A stretch of 64,000 nt of DNA from UBA12481 sp942493265 (GCA_942493265.1 OW818688.1:1364001-1428000); one strand, 5' to 3'. Numbered from the stretch's first letter, positions 16,884 through 26,878 are shown. The notes: generated from the letters alone by a model not told the origin. Program-made: numbers and translations.

Positions 16884-19800
16884 ACCGAAAGAAAACGCTT
16901 ACCATCATGAAAACGACGGCTTTCTTGATTTTTCTGGGTGCTATACGGGTTTTCGGAGGAACCTCCTATTCCCAGGAAGCAAAACTCAGCCTCAATCTGA
17001 AAAGGGCTTCTCTTACCGAAGCTTTCGGGGAAATTGAGCGGCAAAGTGATTACATCTTTTTTTACAGCGACCGCGATATTAATAAAAGCGAGCGCGTTAC
17101 ACTTGCCGTTACCGAAGCGCCGGTGCGAAGTGTACTGGATTCCCTGTTCAGCGGGGGTTCACTCTCTTACCGGATCATCGACCGCCAAATCGTGATCATG
17201 CCCGTTAAGGAGTCGAAAGCAGCTACCGTTATCGGAACGCCAGCACCAAAATTTAAAGTTACCGGTACCGTGAAGGATGCGAAAACTGCACTTTCACTTC
17301 CCGCAGTGAATATTCTCGAAAAGGGAACGGTTAACGGAACCGCTACGGATGCCCGAGGGGTTTATGCCATTGAAGTAACAGATCCTAAAGCGGTTCTGCA
17401 ATTTTCTTTTGTGGGTTATGTTACACTGGATGTCCCGGTAAACGGTCGTTCCGTTCTGGATGTGAACCTCTCCGAAAAGGCCGAAATGCTGGGTGAAGTG
17501 GTCGTCATGGGATATACCGAGAAATCGGTCAATGAGATATCCAGCGCAGTTGCAGTGCTGAAAAGTGAAGATCTGCTGGATGTTACCACCCCAAGTATCG
17601 GCAATATGCTCCAGGGAAAAGTGAGCGGTGTGGAAGTGGTGAACAACGGGGGTAGTCCCGGTGCCGCTCCCGAAATCCGGATCCGTGGAACAGGTTCCAT
17701 CTCCGCCTCAGCCGATCCGCTCTATGTGGTGGACGGAATTATCGGGGGCGATTTTACCCCGAATGATGTTGCCAGCATTACCATCCTGAAGGATGCGGGT
17801 GCAACCGGATTGTACGGCTCGCGTGCCGCCGGCGGGGTGATCATCGTGACAACCAAAAAAGGCGCAGCCGATAAAATGACGGTTAACCTGAAAACCTCTA
17901 CCGGGGTGAAACAAATCAGCAACGGGAATTTCGATCTGATGAACAGCGAGGAGTTATATGCTTTCCAGCGTACCCTCTTTTCACCGGCAACCTTGCCGCT
18001 GATCCGCCCGGTGAAACTCAAGGAAACGGATTTCGACTGGATCGATGAGGCTTTTAATCCGGGTATGCTGCAGGATTATTATCTGTCAGTATCAGGTAAA
18101 AGCAATAAAATAGCCTATTATTTCAGTGCCGATGTGTATGATGAGGAGGGTACCCTGCTGAATACGGATTTTAAACGGATGAGCTTCCGCAATAATCTGA
18201 AGTATGATATCACCGACCGGATTTCGCTCACTACAAATTTGAATATCAGCAAGTCAGAGAACACCACCTATCAGTATAATTCTTTATACGACGCCTATCT
18301 GTATCTCCCCTGGGATGTTCCGTACAATGCTGATGGAACCCCGAGATTTGTGGATGCTACCTCCAACGACTGGTACAGCCGCGATAAGAGGAATTTCATC
18401 CATTCCAGCACCTATAATTCCGATGGCGGTAAAAGTCTGGCCATCAACGGTGATGTTACCCTGAATATCCTCCTCACCGACTGGCTGAGCTTTTCTTCAT
18501 CCAACCGTCTGGCTATCGGCACCGGCTGGTACCAGAGCCTGATCGATCCCCGCGTAAGAGAGGGACTGGCTATGGGCGGAAGCCTTTATAACAGTAACGA
18601 CCTGTCGAACTACGGCATCACCTCCAATATGCTGAAGTTCAAAAAAAGCAGCGGTGATCATAGCTTTAACGGACTGGTCGGATTTGAAACGGAAAAGAAT
18701 GACTATCAATTCCTGGCAGCAACCGGACAGGGTATCCCCGTGAGTCTCACTATCCTCGATGCGGCCTCCGTACCGTTCAGCGTTGCAGGCACGCGCACCG
18801 AGAGTGCATTTACCTCCGGATTTACCCAGTTCAACTATAATTTCAAGGGCCGCTATTTTGCCACGGCCTCATACCGTATCGACGGATCTTCGAAATTCGG
18901 CATAAACAACCGCTGGGGCAGCTTCCCTTCGGCTTCGGCTTCGTGGCTGATGACCGGGGAGGATTTCATGAAGAAGTTTTCCAAACTCGATATGCTTAAA
19001 CTAAGGGCTAGCTACGGGGTTACCGGAAATGCCAATATCGGCGACTTCCAGCATCTGGCAAAGTATGCCTTTACCACCCAGTACGCATCAAACCCGGCCG
19101 GATTTCCACAGAACCTGCCAAACCCTGACCTCGGCTGGGAAAAGGCCTATACCCTCAACATGGGTGTCGACGTAAGCCTCCTGAAGCGGGTGGGCATCAC
19201 GATTGATGTGTACGATATCAAAAACCGCAATCTTCTGCTCAACGTTCCCCTCTCCCCCTCATCTGGATTCGAATTTCAAACCCGTAACTCGGGAACCGTG
19301 CAAAACCGCGGGGTTGAGCTGCAGCTGAAAACCACCAATATCCGCAAAGCCGGACTGGAATGGGAAACTTCACTCAATTTCGCATTCAATAAGAATAAAG
19401 TCCTCTGGTTGTCAGATGGTATCGATCAGATAATCACCGGTGTGGAGGCTAAACAGATCATTCAGGTGGGCGAAGATATCTATACCTGGTACATGCCGAA
19501 ATGGATGGGCGTGGACCCCGCAAACGGCGATCCCCTCTGGGAAAAAATCATTTATGATGAGCAGGGCACCGAGACTTCACGCGTGACCACAAATAATTAC
19601 AATGAGGCTCAATTTCAGCAGGTTGGAAGCGCCACACCGAAATTTACCGGTGGGGTGATCAGTAATCTTTCCTATAAGGGATTCTCCCTCAACATGGCCC
19701 TCAACTATGTGTACGGCAATCAGATATACAACCGCAGCCGCCAATTCTTCGATAACGACGGAGCCTACACTTCCTATAATACCATGAACCTGCAGGATGG

Positions 19801-20149
19801 ATGGACCCGCTGGGAAAATCCCGGTGATGTGGCAACCCACCCGAAAGCAGTGGCCAACGGCAACAAATTGTCGAACAACGTTTCTTCACGTTATATCGAG
19901 GATGGCAGCTATCTCAGGCTGAGGAATATATCCCTTTCCTACGACGTACCGGCTCCCTTTGCACGGAAACTTAAACTCACCTCCATCCGCTTGTTTGTTT
20001 CGGGCGATAACCTTTTCACCTGGACCAAATACTCGGGAATGGATCCTGAAGTTTCAATCGTTGGAGATACCTGGACCCGTCCTGGTACCGGCGACTTCAA
20101 GTATCCGATCAGCAAGCAGCTACTTTTTGGTGTTGACGTGACCTTTTAA
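16880..20149 (+). CDS. SusC/RagA-type TonB-dependent transporter with STN signalling domain
   Basis: A 1089-residue outer-membrane transporter. Order: signal peptide; STN domain about 35-110 (LKRASLTEAFGEIERQSDYIFFYSD), which contacts FecR; carboxypeptidase-regulatory-like domain about 125-210 (VTGTVKDAKTALSLPAVNI); plug with the SusC signatures ADPLYVVDGI and ILKDAGATGLYGSRAAGGVIIVTTKKG; then a beta-barrel ending KYPISKQLLFGVDVTF. It imports oligosaccharides captured by the SusD lipoprotein that follows after 11 bp. The STN domain plus upstream sigma/FecR shows transcriptional feedback from transport. Substrate cannot be read from sequence; no polysaccharide lyase or classical glycosidase lies in the same operon. 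Confidence 0.96.
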   Translation: MNRKKTLTIMKTTAFLIFLGAIRVFGGTSYSQEAKLSLNLKRASLTEAFGEIERQSDYIFFYSDRDINKSERVTLAVTEAPVRSVLDSLFSGGSLSYRIIDRQIVIMPVKESKAATVIGTPAPKFKVTGTVKDAKTALSLPAVNILEKGTVNGTATDARGVYAIEVTDPKAVLQFSFVGYVTLDVPVNGRSVLDVNLSEKAEMLGEVVVMGYTEKSVNEISSAVAVLKSEDLLDVTTPSIGNMLQGKVSGVEVVNNGGSPGAAPEIRIRGTGSISASADPLYVVDGIIGGDFTPNDVASITILKDAGATGLYGSRAAGGVIIVTTKKGAADKMTVNLKTSTGVKQISNGNFDLMNSEELYAFQRTLFSPATLPLIRPVKLKETDFDWIDEAFNPGMLQDYYLSVSGKSNKIAYYFSADVYDEEGTLLNTDFKRMSFRNNLKYDITDRISLTTNLNISKSENTTYQYNSLYDAYLYLPWDVPYNADGTPRFVDATSNDWYSRDKRNFIHSSTYNSDGGKSLAINGDVTLNILLTDWLSFSSSNRLAIGTGWYQSLIDPRVREGLAMGGSLYNSNDLSNYGITSNMLKFKKSSGDHSFNGLVGFETEKNDYQFLAATGQGIPVSLTILDAASVPFSVAGTRTESAFTSGFTQFNYNFKGRYFATASYRIDGSSKFGINNRWGSFPSASASWLMTGEDFMKKFSKLDMLKLRASYGVTGNANIGDFQHLAKYAFTTQYASNPAGFPQNLPNPDLGWEKAYTLNMGVDVSLLKRVGITIDVYDIKNRNLLLNVPLSPSSGFEFQTRNSGTVQNRGVELQLKTTNIRKAGLEWETSLNFAFNKNKVLWLSDGIDQIITGVEAKQIIQVGEDIYTWYMPKWMGVDPANGDPLWEKIIYDEQGTETSRVTTNNYNEAQFQQVGSATPKFTGGVISNLSYKGFSLNMALNYVYGNQIYNRSRQFFDNDGAYTSYNTMNLQDGWTRWENPGDVATHPKAVANGNKLSNNVSSRYIEDGSYLRLRNISLSYDVPAPFARKLKLTSIRLFVSGDNLFTWTKYSGMDPEVSIVGDTWTRPGTGDFKYPISKQLLFGVDVTF

Positions 20150-20160
20150 TTCTTGAAAAG

Positions 20161-21666
20161 ATGAAAACAGTAAACCGAATTTTCCTACTCCTGATGGTGA
20201 CCAGCCTGTTTGCCTGCGAACTCAACCTCACTCCGCACGACGGCATGACCAAGGAAGAACTGTCGAAATATCCCGAAGGTGCCAGGTATGCAACCAACGG
20301 CAATTATGCAATGATGAAGGATATTCTTGATTACAAGGGTGTTCAGGATTTGCGTAATACCTATATCAGGCACTATTTCCAAATGGCCGAATTCCCGGGC
20401 GATAATATCTGCCTCAGCGGATCAACCACCGACCACCTGTTCTATGCCTATACCTACCAGCATTTTGCTACCATGATGAACGCTACCTATCTATGGTATA
20501 CCGGGTATAAGGTAATCAACGGCGCCAACCAGATCATCGAGTCGGTGGCCGAAAACCAGTCGGCTGATCTGGATCAGCTTCTTGGTGAAAACTACTTCTT
20601 GCGTGGGATGATCCATTTCGACCTGGTCCGCTTTTTTGCCAAGCCCTATATCCAGGGCCGCGATAATCCCGGCGTCATCGTGCGTACCTCTTCGGCCGGT
20701 CAGGGCGGCGCCCGAAATACCGTTGGCGAAGTGTATGACCAGGTGATTACCGACCTGACCAAAGGTGCTGCGCTGATGACTGCTCCCCGCGGAAGGAGTT
20801 TTGCTTCGCAGGAGGCCGCCTGGGCCATGCTGTCGCGCGTGTACCTGTACATGGGCGAAAATCAGCAATCGGCCGATTTTGCCACTCAGGTAATCCAGTC
20901 CAGCCGTGTAGGTCTCGAAAGCACCGCCGGATTTCCTGATTATTTTAAAAATGCCCTCACTTCAAATGAAACCATCCTGTGTGTGGAACATACCCTGCAG
21001 GATGATAAGGTATCGGGTTCGATTGGCTCGATGTATTTGTCGGATAAGGGCCTGGGGTGGGGTGAGATTTATGCATCCCTCCCCCTCAGGAATTTGCTGA
21101 ACAAGTTTCCTGAAGATGTTCGTCAGTCATTTATCAAGCCTGAATACAAACTGAATGCCGACGGCACCGTCATGACTGATGCCCAGGGCAAGCCGGTTGT
21201 GGCTGAACGCAATGGATTCGGTAAATATTACATGACCAAATTTTCCTATCAGGGTGGAGTGGTTACCCTGAGTTCACCGGTGGTGCTGCGGCTCGCCGAA
21301 GCTTACCTGAACCGGGCCGAGGCACTTGCAAAGCTGGGCCGCGATGGAGAGGCGCTCGATGATGTAAACACTATCCGTAGCCGTGCCGGACTGAGCGGCG
21401 ATGCACTTTTCCGTGCCGATAACATGCACGGATACACTACCGTACTGGATGTGGTTCTCGATGAGCGGCGCCTGGAATTCTTTACCGAGGGCCAGCGTGC
21501 CTTCGATGTTTTCCGCAATAACCGCACCCTGAACCGCAGCTACCCGGGCGTTCATCTGGCTGAGGGCGAAACCACCCAGCTGATTGAGCCCACCAACCCC
21601 AGAATCATCTACTTTATTCCGCAGGATGAGATGCTGGCCAATTCTGAAATGAGTCAAAATAAATAA
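20161..21666 (+). CDS. SusD/RagB-type glycan-binding lipoprotein
   Basis: A 501-residue surface lipoprotein (signal MKTVNRIFLLLMVTSLFAC, acylated Cys 19). SusD features: N-terminal helices carrying TPR-like repeats (LLGENYFLRGMIHFDLVRFFAKPY, AAWAMLSRVYLYMGE), and the C-terminal RagB/SusD region (VLRLAEAYLNRAEALAKLG, DVNTIRSRAGL, LDERRLEFFTEGQRAFDVFRNN). It caps SusC and delivers ligand to it. Spacing to SusC (11 bp) and to the next lipoprotein (29 bp) indicates one operon. Confidence 0.95.
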   Translation: MKTVNRIFLLLMVTSLFACELNLTPHDGMTKEELSKYPEGARYATNGNYAMMKDILDYKGVQDLRNTYIRHYFQMAEFPGDNICLSGSTTDHLFYAYTYQHFATMMNATYLWYTGYKVINGANQIIESVAENQSADLDQLLGENYFLRGMIHFDLVRFFAKPYIQGRDNPGVIVRTSSAGQGGARNTVGEVYDQVITDLTKGAALMTAPRGRSFASQEAAWAMLSRVYLYMGENQQSADFATQVIQSSRVGLESTAGFPDYFKNALTSNETILCVEHTLQDDKVSGSIGSMYLSDKGLGWGEIYASLPLRNLLNKFPEDVRQSFIKPEYKLNADGTVMTDAQGKPVVAERNGFGKYYMTKFSYQGGVVTLSSPVVLRLAEAYLNRAEALAKLGRDGEALDDVNTIRSRAGLSGDALFRADNMHGYTTVLDVVLDERRLEFFTEGQRAFDVFRNNRTLNRSYPGVHLAEGETTQLIEPTNPRIIYFIPQDEMLANSEMSQNK

Positions 21667-21695
21667 CTGTAACAATCAATTTAAATTTAAAGTCT

Positions 21696-22541
21696 ATGAA
21701 AGCAACTCGTATTTTGTTGGGCATGTCTCTGGCACTCTTCATGGTGGCCGGATTCTCATCATGCAAAAAGGCTGAGCCGGTGGCCAAATTCAGCTTCACG
21801 GTCGACGGAAAAACAGTAACTTTTGTGAATGAATCAACCGATGCCGATACCTACGCATGGGATTTCGGCGATGATGCCGTTTCAACCGTAGCCGCACCGG
21901 TTCATACTTTCGGTGATTATGGCTTGTACAGCGTATCCCTCACCGCTACCGGTGAAGGCGGCGAAAATACAACCACCATGGATGTGGAACTTGTATTTAC
22001 CCCGTCGATGACCATCGATGGCAACTTTGCCAAATGGAGCTCCGTGGCAACTTTCGTTGAAGGTGCCGGCGGTACCATGACCAAAGTGAAAATCAGCCAC
22101 GATGAAAAGTATATGTACGTTTATGTTGAGGGTACCGATGCTTTCAGAGGTTTCTTTGATGTATACATCGATGCCGACAACAACCCGGAAACCGGTGCCG
22201 TAACCTGGATCTATCCGATGGGTGCCGGTGCTGATTATCTGCTGGAAGGCTTCCTCGCCGAAGCTGGCGACGGAGATCTTTTCATGGATGATCCGGCTAC
22301 TACCGATTGGAGCTGGCTGCCTTCAGTAGCCGTTGGCTCAGGTTTGATCAAGGCTTCAGCCCTGAAAGCCATCACCGGTGGAAAAGCAATCGAATTCTCA
22401 TTCATGCGCGAAATGGCTACCAACCTGGGAACCACCATCCACATCGGTTTTGTTGATGTTGCCGAAGATTGGAGCATGCAGGGCGGTTTGCCTGTTGTTG
22501 GCGGCGAAACTTCAGCTTTGCTGCAATATAAATTTGAATAG
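21696..22541 (+). CDS. PKD-domain surface lipoprotein, candidate glycan-binding protein
   Basis: A 281-residue lipoprotein (signal ending MVAGFSSC). A PKD domain occupies about residues 30-105 (FVNESTDADTYAWDFGDD, VHTFGDYGLYSVSLTATGEGG). The remainder starts TIDGNFAKWSSV and contains VKISHDEKYMYVYVEG and FFDVYIDADNNPETG, which resemble CBM9/DOMON-like sugar-binding sandwiches. Sitting third after SusC and SusD, in the place where SusE/F-type surface glycan-binding proteins are found, it probably binds the substrate at the cell surface. Binding function is inferred from position and fold. Confidence 0.75.
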   Translation: MKATRILLGMSLALFMVAGFSSCKKAEPVAKFSFTVDGKTVTFVNESTDADTYAWDFGDDAVSTVAAPVHTFGDYGLYSVSLTATGEGGENTTTMDVELVFTPSMTIDGNFAKWSSVATFVEGAGGTMTKVKISHDEKYMYVYVEGTDAFRGFFDVYIDADNNPETGAVTWIYPMGAGADYLLEGFLAEAGDGDLFMDDPATTDWSWLPSVAVGSGLIKASALKAITGGKAIEFSFMREMATNLGTTIHIGFVDVAEDWSMQGGLPVVGGETSALLQYKFE

Positions 22542-22576
22542 GGTAATTGGTTAAACAATTGAGTGCAAGTATGAAT

Positions 22577-22604
22577 CCCCTGCGGGATATCTGTTCCGCA
22601 GGGG
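22577..22604 (+). terminator. Intercistronic hairpin after the PKD lipoprotein gene
   Basis: A perfect 9-bp stem (CCCCTGCGG / CCGCAGGGG) with a 10-nt loop lies between the PKD gene and the next gene. No T-run follows, so it is a weak terminator at most; it could reduce transcription downstream or protect the upstream message. Confidence 0.4.
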
Positions 22605-22628
22605 GTCATCTTGTACCACGGAGGTAAA

Positions 22629-24344
22629 ATGAAAAAAAGAGGTTTTTCCCTGATATTGATTCTGTTGGCAGGATTTTTTCAGTCCCGCGCACAGGTGCAG
22701 GTGGATTATACTGCAACGGATTCCATTATTTCAAATCCTGAAAGAGGATTTTATGTCCAGCTGGAATCAGCCAATGGCGCAAAAAGACTGGTCCTGGATA
22801 ACCTCATCAGCATCCGTAAGGATAAAGGTCTTACCCTGATCCTGATGATGTATTACCTCACGAATTTTATCGAATCTCCCATCAGCGATGCGGCTCTCAC
22901 CAATATTGAAGCCAATTTCAATCTCATGCGCGAGGCGGGCATTAAATGCGTGCTCCGTTTTGCCTATAAATCAAGCGAATCCAACCGGCCCTGGGATCCT
23001 ACCGTGGAAATGACCGAAACCCATATCGCCCAGCTTTCACCGATCATCCGCCGTAACAGCGATGTGATCGCAGTGTGGCAGGCCGGCTTTATTGGTGTTT
23101 GGGGCGAATGGTACTATTCTACGAACTTCGGATTTCCCGCTGCCGACTTCGTCAAGCGGAACAAGGTGGTCGACGGACTGCTCGCGGCTCTGCCCGAGAG
23201 GCGCATGGTACAGCTGCGCACCCCGGCCCTCAAGCTGGGTATCACCGGCACCAAGGTAAATGAGTCCCTTACCGCGGCTACCGCATTTAACGGCACCAAA
23301 GTGGCCAGGATTGGTCATCATAACGATTGCTTTCTGGCCAATGCATCTGATTATGGAACCTATGGGAATATCGCGGTCGAGAAGGCTTATCTCGAAAAAG
23401 AGACCCGCTACCTCCCCATGGGCGGCGAAACCTGCAATCCCAGCACCTACTCGGGCTGCCTCATTGCCCTCGCCGAAATGCAGCGGTTCCACTGGTCCTA
23501 TATCAACAGCAGTTATCATATGACCGTGCTCAACGGATGGGTAACCTCAGGCTGCATGACCGAGGTGAAAAAGAAACTCGGCTACCGGTTTGTTCTCAAC
23601 AACGGTGACTATACCTCCCAGGCAAAACCCGGCGGCTGCTTTACCGCAAAAATCAATCTCGTCAACCAGGGCTGGGCAGCCCCCTATAACCCGCGCGACG
23701 TGGAAATCATCCTCGTGAAAAACGACGGATCAGAAAAATATTGGGTACGCCTGCCCGAGAATCCGCAATTCTGGCTTTCGCAGGAACCCATCGCCATCAA
23801 CCGGCAAATCACCCTCCCGGAAAATATCAGCGAGGGCACCTACCGGGTGTACCTCAACCTGCCCGATCCCGAGCCCGACCTCTTCAGTCGCCCGGAATAC
23901 AGTATCCGGATGGCAAACGATGGCACCTGGAATCCATCAACAGGATATAATGACCTGAAAATCAATCTGACAATCTCAAATTCCGCTCCCGCTTCAACTT
24001 GCCCCGGAGAGCTGAAATTTGAATCCTTTCCAAGAATCCCGCATCTCGAAAAATATACCGCGATTCATGAAATTCCCATCGACCGGCACATGAAGGTATA
24101 TCCAAACCCGGTGTCAGTGAACCAAAACCTGATCGCCGAATTTGATGCCGACCGTGCCGAAAAGGTTCAACTCGATATCACAACGCTTACCGGACAGGTG
24201 GTTGAATCCAAATCCCTGTCGGTGGTAACCGGTTATAATCAGATCGTTCTGCCTTTTTCCGGTAAGATAGCTGCCGGAATTTACATACTTTCCATTCAGG
24301 GCAGCAACCGGTATCTCGTGAAAAAGCTGTCGGTACAGGATTAA
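22629..24344 (+). CDS. DUF4874/DUF4832 secreted protein with T9SS sorting tail
   Basis: A 571-residue secreted protein (signal MKKRGFSLILILLAGFFQSRAQ, ATG 22629 preceded by GGAGGT-like bases). The N-terminal part (IISNPERGFYVQLES, LTLILMMYYLTNF, CVLRFAYKS, FIGVWGEWYYS) matches DUF4874 and looks like a TIM-barrel related to glycosidases; the second domain (NSSYHMTVLNGWVTSGCMTEVKKKLGYRFVL) matches DUF4832. The C-terminus is a type A sorting domain (MKVYPNPVSVNQN to KKLSVQD). No biochemical function is established for this pair. Being the only candidate enzyme in this SusCD locus, it is the best guess for its glycoside-cleaving component. Confidence 0.78.
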   Translation: MKKRGFSLILILLAGFFQSRAQVQVDYTATDSIISNPERGFYVQLESANGAKRLVLDNLISIRKDKGLTLILMMYYLTNFIESPISDAALTNIEANFNLMREAGIKCVLRFAYKSSESNRPWDPTVEMTETHIAQLSPIIRRNSDVIAVWQAGFIGVWGEWYYSTNFGFPAADFVKRNKVVDGLLAALPERRMVQLRTPALKLGITGTKVNESLTAATAFNGTKVARIGHHNDCFLANASDYGTYGNIAVEKAYLEKETRYLPMGGETCNPSTYSGCLIALAEMQRFHWSYINSSYHMTVLNGWVTSGCMTEVKKKLGYRFVLNNGDYTSQAKPGGCFTAKINLVNQGWAAPYNPRDVEIILVKNDGSEKYWVRLPENPQFWLSQEPIAINRQITLPENISEGTYRVYLNLPDPEPDLFSRPEYSIRMANDGTWNPSTGYNDLKINLTISNSAPASTCPGELKFESFPRIPHLEKYTAIHEIPIDRHMKVYPNPVSVNQNLIAEFDADRAEKVQLDITTLTGQVVESKSLSVVTGYNQIVLPFSGKIAAGIYILSIQGSNRYLVKKLSVQD

Positions 24345-24348
24345 CCAA

Positions 24349-25452
24349 ATGACGGGCACTATGAATAAGGCATCCGAACGACTGGTATCCCTCGATTTCT
24401 TCCGGGGATTAACGATGTTTTTACTGATCGCCGAGTTTGCCAACCTTTTCCCCCTGTTTCTGGCACCTGAACTCGATGGCACACTCCTTCATCCTATCGG
24501 TGTTCAGTTGCACCATTGCGAATGGACAGGGCTTCATTTCTGGGATTTGATACAGCCGTTCTTCATGTTTATCGTCGGGGTGGCCATGCCGCTCTCTTTT
24601 GCCCGCCGAACGGCCAAAGGCGATACCAACAGGCAGCTGCTCGGCCATGTGCTGAAAAGATCACTGCTGCTGCTCATTCTCGGATGGGCACTCTATTGCA
24701 TCGAACCGGGAAAAATCACCTTCCGCTTCCAGAACGTGCTGGCACAGCTCTCCGTAACCTATCTGCTGGCTTACCTGGTGATGAAGAAATCCCCCTGGGT
24801 ACAAATCCTCTTTTCAATAGCCCTGGTGGCCCTCAGCGAAGCCTTGTACCGTTTCTTTCCGCTCGAAGGATTTAATCATCCTTTCACAGCCGGCGAAAAT
24901 TTTGGTGCCTGGTCGAACCTGTTGATCTCAGGCGAAAAAAACGATGGACACTGGGCCATTTTCAATGCCATTCCCACCGCCGCTCATACCATCTGGGGGG
25001 TATTGGCCGGATTGCTCCTGACGAGCGGCAGATCTCAAAAATCTAAGCTTAAAACCCTGATTATATTCGGATTGGCCGCACTGGCCATCGGGTACTCACT
25101 CAGCATCTTCACCCCGATAATCAAACGGATCTCCACCAGCAGCTTCGTGTTCACAAGCGGCGGATATACCATTCTGATGCTGGCTTTGTGCTACTGGCTG
25201 ATCGATATGCTCAATTACCGCAAAGGAGTTCTCTTTTTCTCGGTGGTAGGCATGAATTCCCTCTTTATCTACCTGTTTGCACACGTGGGAGGGGCCGTGC
25301 TGCTGAGGAGCATCGTTTCCCCGTTTTCAATGCCGCTGTTTTCACTGATATCACCGTGGATGGCTGAATTCATGACCAGCCTCGCCGTTCTCGCACTGCT
25401 CTGGTATATCTGCTACAAACTCTATAAGCTGAACGTCTTTTTCAGAATTTAA
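24349..25452 (+). CDS. Membrane acyltransferase of the HGSNAT/COG4299 (DUF5009) type
   Basis: A 367-residue polytopic membrane protein with about ten helices. The N-terminus has RLVSLDFFRGLTMFLLI and the family core HHCEWTGLHFWDLIQPFFMFIVGVAMPLSFARR, both typical of the bacterial relatives of heparan-alpha-glucosaminide N-acetyltransferase. Family members are thought to transfer acetyl groups across the membrane to amino sugars. It starts 4 bp after the DUF4832 gene, so it is co-transcribed with the glycan locus and may modify an imported amino sugar. ATG 24349 or 24361. Catalysis is inferred; substrate unknown. Confidence 0.82.
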   Translation: MTGTMNKASERLVSLDFFRGLTMFLLIAEFANLFPLFLAPELDGTLLHPIGVQLHHCEWTGLHFWDLIQPFFMFIVGVAMPLSFARRTAKGDTNRQLLGHVLKRSLLLLILGWALYCIEPGKITFRFQNVLAQLSVTYLLAYLVMKKSPWVQILFSIALVALSEALYRFFPLEGFNHPFTAGENFGAWSNLLISGEKNDGHWAIFNAIPTAAHTIWGVLAGLLLTSGRSQKSKLKTLIIFGLAALAIGYSLSIFTPIIKRISTSSFVFTSGGYTILMLALCYWLIDMLNYRKGVLFFSVVGMNSLFIYLFAHVGGAVLLRSIVSPFSMPLFSLISPWMAEFMTSLAVLALLWYICYKLYKLNVFFRI

Positions 25453-25471
25453 TGCACTGATACCGATCAGA

Positions 25472-26647
25472 TTATTCCGCAATGTTATATTCCGACGGTC
25501 CCAGTCCGAATTTCCTCAGTTTGGTGAGCAGCGATTTTTTACCAACCGGTTTAGACAGATAATCATCGCAGCCTGCCTCATAACACCGCTCTTCATCCCC
25601 CGTTTGCGCATAGGCAGTAAGGGCGATGATGGGCAGGTCGGGCCTGAATTTGCGGATCTCGCGAACGGCTTCCAATCCGCTGATTCTCGGCATTCTGATG
25701 TCCATCAGTACCAGGGAGATTTCAGGATGGTTCCAGCACATGTCGATAGCCTTTTCACCGTCCTCCGCCTTCAGCAGCGTATAGTCAACCCTCAGCATGA
25801 TCTCTAGATACATGAAATTGTACAGCTCATCTTCGGCAATCAGGATGACCGGACGGCTCTCTGACTGTTTTGCCGATTGGGCCTCAGGTATCGGAATTTC
25901 CTTCACAGCCGGTTTTTCGCATGGCAGCGAAAAGAAGAACGTGGAGCCTTCTCCGGGCATGGATTCTACCCATACTTTTCCCCCAAGAATCTCGGATATT
26001 CCCTTCACAATGAATAGCCCATGTCCGGTATGCCTGTTAACTAACGGATCCGATAATTTTTCCGGATGGAAGGTATCAAAAACGGTTGCGATGGCCTGCG
26101 GGTTAATGCCGATGCCGGTATCCCGGATCGAAAAAATCATGGAGTCTCCCTGGTAGTGAATCCGGGTGCAGATCTCACCGGTTTTCGTAAATTTCAGTGA
26201 GTTATCCAATAAATGGCCGAGCAGCTTACCCAGTAATTCCCGGTCGGTAGTGACCATTAAATCCCTGATCTCCGGCTGGATATCTTCGGTTAACTCAATT
26301 TTTTTCCTCAAACTGGCCGACTGGTATTTTTCATGAAGTTCCTCAATAAGCTGTTCCGGTGCCACTTTGGTCTTGTGGATTTTCAGGCTCTTCTTGATGA
26401 TTTGCGAAATATCGAGTATATCCGTGGCTTTTTGAATGAGATGCCCGCCTGTGGAATTTAATATTTCCAGAAAAGCCTGTTTCTCCTCGTCCGAAATATC
26501 CGGATCCACCAGCAACGAGGCAAATCCCAGAACTCCGTTGAGTGAAGTTCTGATTTCATGTGCAATGCTGTTCAGGAAAGCTTCGTTCAGAGTGTCGACG
26601 GCTTCCTCTTTCCCGGTAAGCTTTTCCGGGGATGATATCGTTTTCAT
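25472..26647 (-). CDS. Soluble hybrid histidine kinase-response regulator
   Basis: A 391-residue protein with no sensor domain and no membrane segment. HisKA domain about 22-95 with the phosphorylatable His in NSIAHEIRTSLNG; ATPase domain with N box (LGHLLDNSLKF), G1 (IRDTGIGINP) and G2 (GHGLFIVKG); receiver domain about 265-385 with AEDE, phosphoacceptor Asp in LVLMDIRMP, Thr/Ala in ALTAYA and Lys in YLSKPVG. All catalytic residues are present. Input probably comes from another protein; no output domain is attached and no HPt or DNA-binding partner is adjacent. Convergent with the acetyltransferase gene. Confidence 0.9.
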   Translation of the reverse strand: MKTISSPEKLTGKEEAVDTLNEAFLNSIAHEIRTSLNGVLGFASLLVDPDISDEEKQAFLEILNSTGGHLIQKATDILDISQIIKKSLKIHKTKVAPEQLIEELHEKYQSASLRKKIELTEDIQPEIRDLMVTTDRELLGKLLGHLLDNSLKFTKTGEICTRIHYQGDSMIFSIRDTGIGINPQAIATVFDTFHPEKLSDPLVNRHTGHGLFIVKGISEILGGKVWVESMPGEGSTFFFSLPCEKPAVKEIPIPEAQSAKQSESRPVILIAEDELYNFMYLEIMLRVDYTLLKAEDGEKAIDMCWNHPEISLVLMDIRMPRISGLEAVREIRKFRPDLPIIALTAYAQTGDEERCYEAGCDDYLSKPVGKKSLLTKLRKFGLGPSEYNIAE

Positions 26648-26790
26648 TTCGCTTTTTTAAAGGTAATTACTTCCTGATGCTCAGTTTCATACCCTTAAAA
26701 TTAATCTATTTTAATCCAAAATCCAAAAGAGAAATGCAGCATCCCCCCTTTCCTGAATATCTTTTGGTTTCAACGGCAATGTTCCTGCCC

Positions 26791-26821
26791 TTTCCAAATG
26801 AAAGGCTTTCAGCTATATTTG
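26791..26821 (+). promoter_or_regulatory. Candidate promoter for the FISUMP lipoprotein gene
   Basis: TATATTTG at 26814-26821 matches TAnnTTTG exactly; an upstream TTTC lies 19-20 nt before it. The gene starts 57 nt later. The rest of the 231-bp gap between 26647 and 26879 shows nothing else. Confidence 0.42.
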
Positions 26822-26878
26822 TCGGTAAGAAACCCTCAATTTTACTATTTTACTTAACCGCGTGATTGAAATTGCAGC

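Noticed and set aside
22577..22604. Full transcription terminator splitting the SusCD operon
   Set aside because: The hairpin is good but no T-run follows; listed only as an intercistronic hairpin with low confidence.
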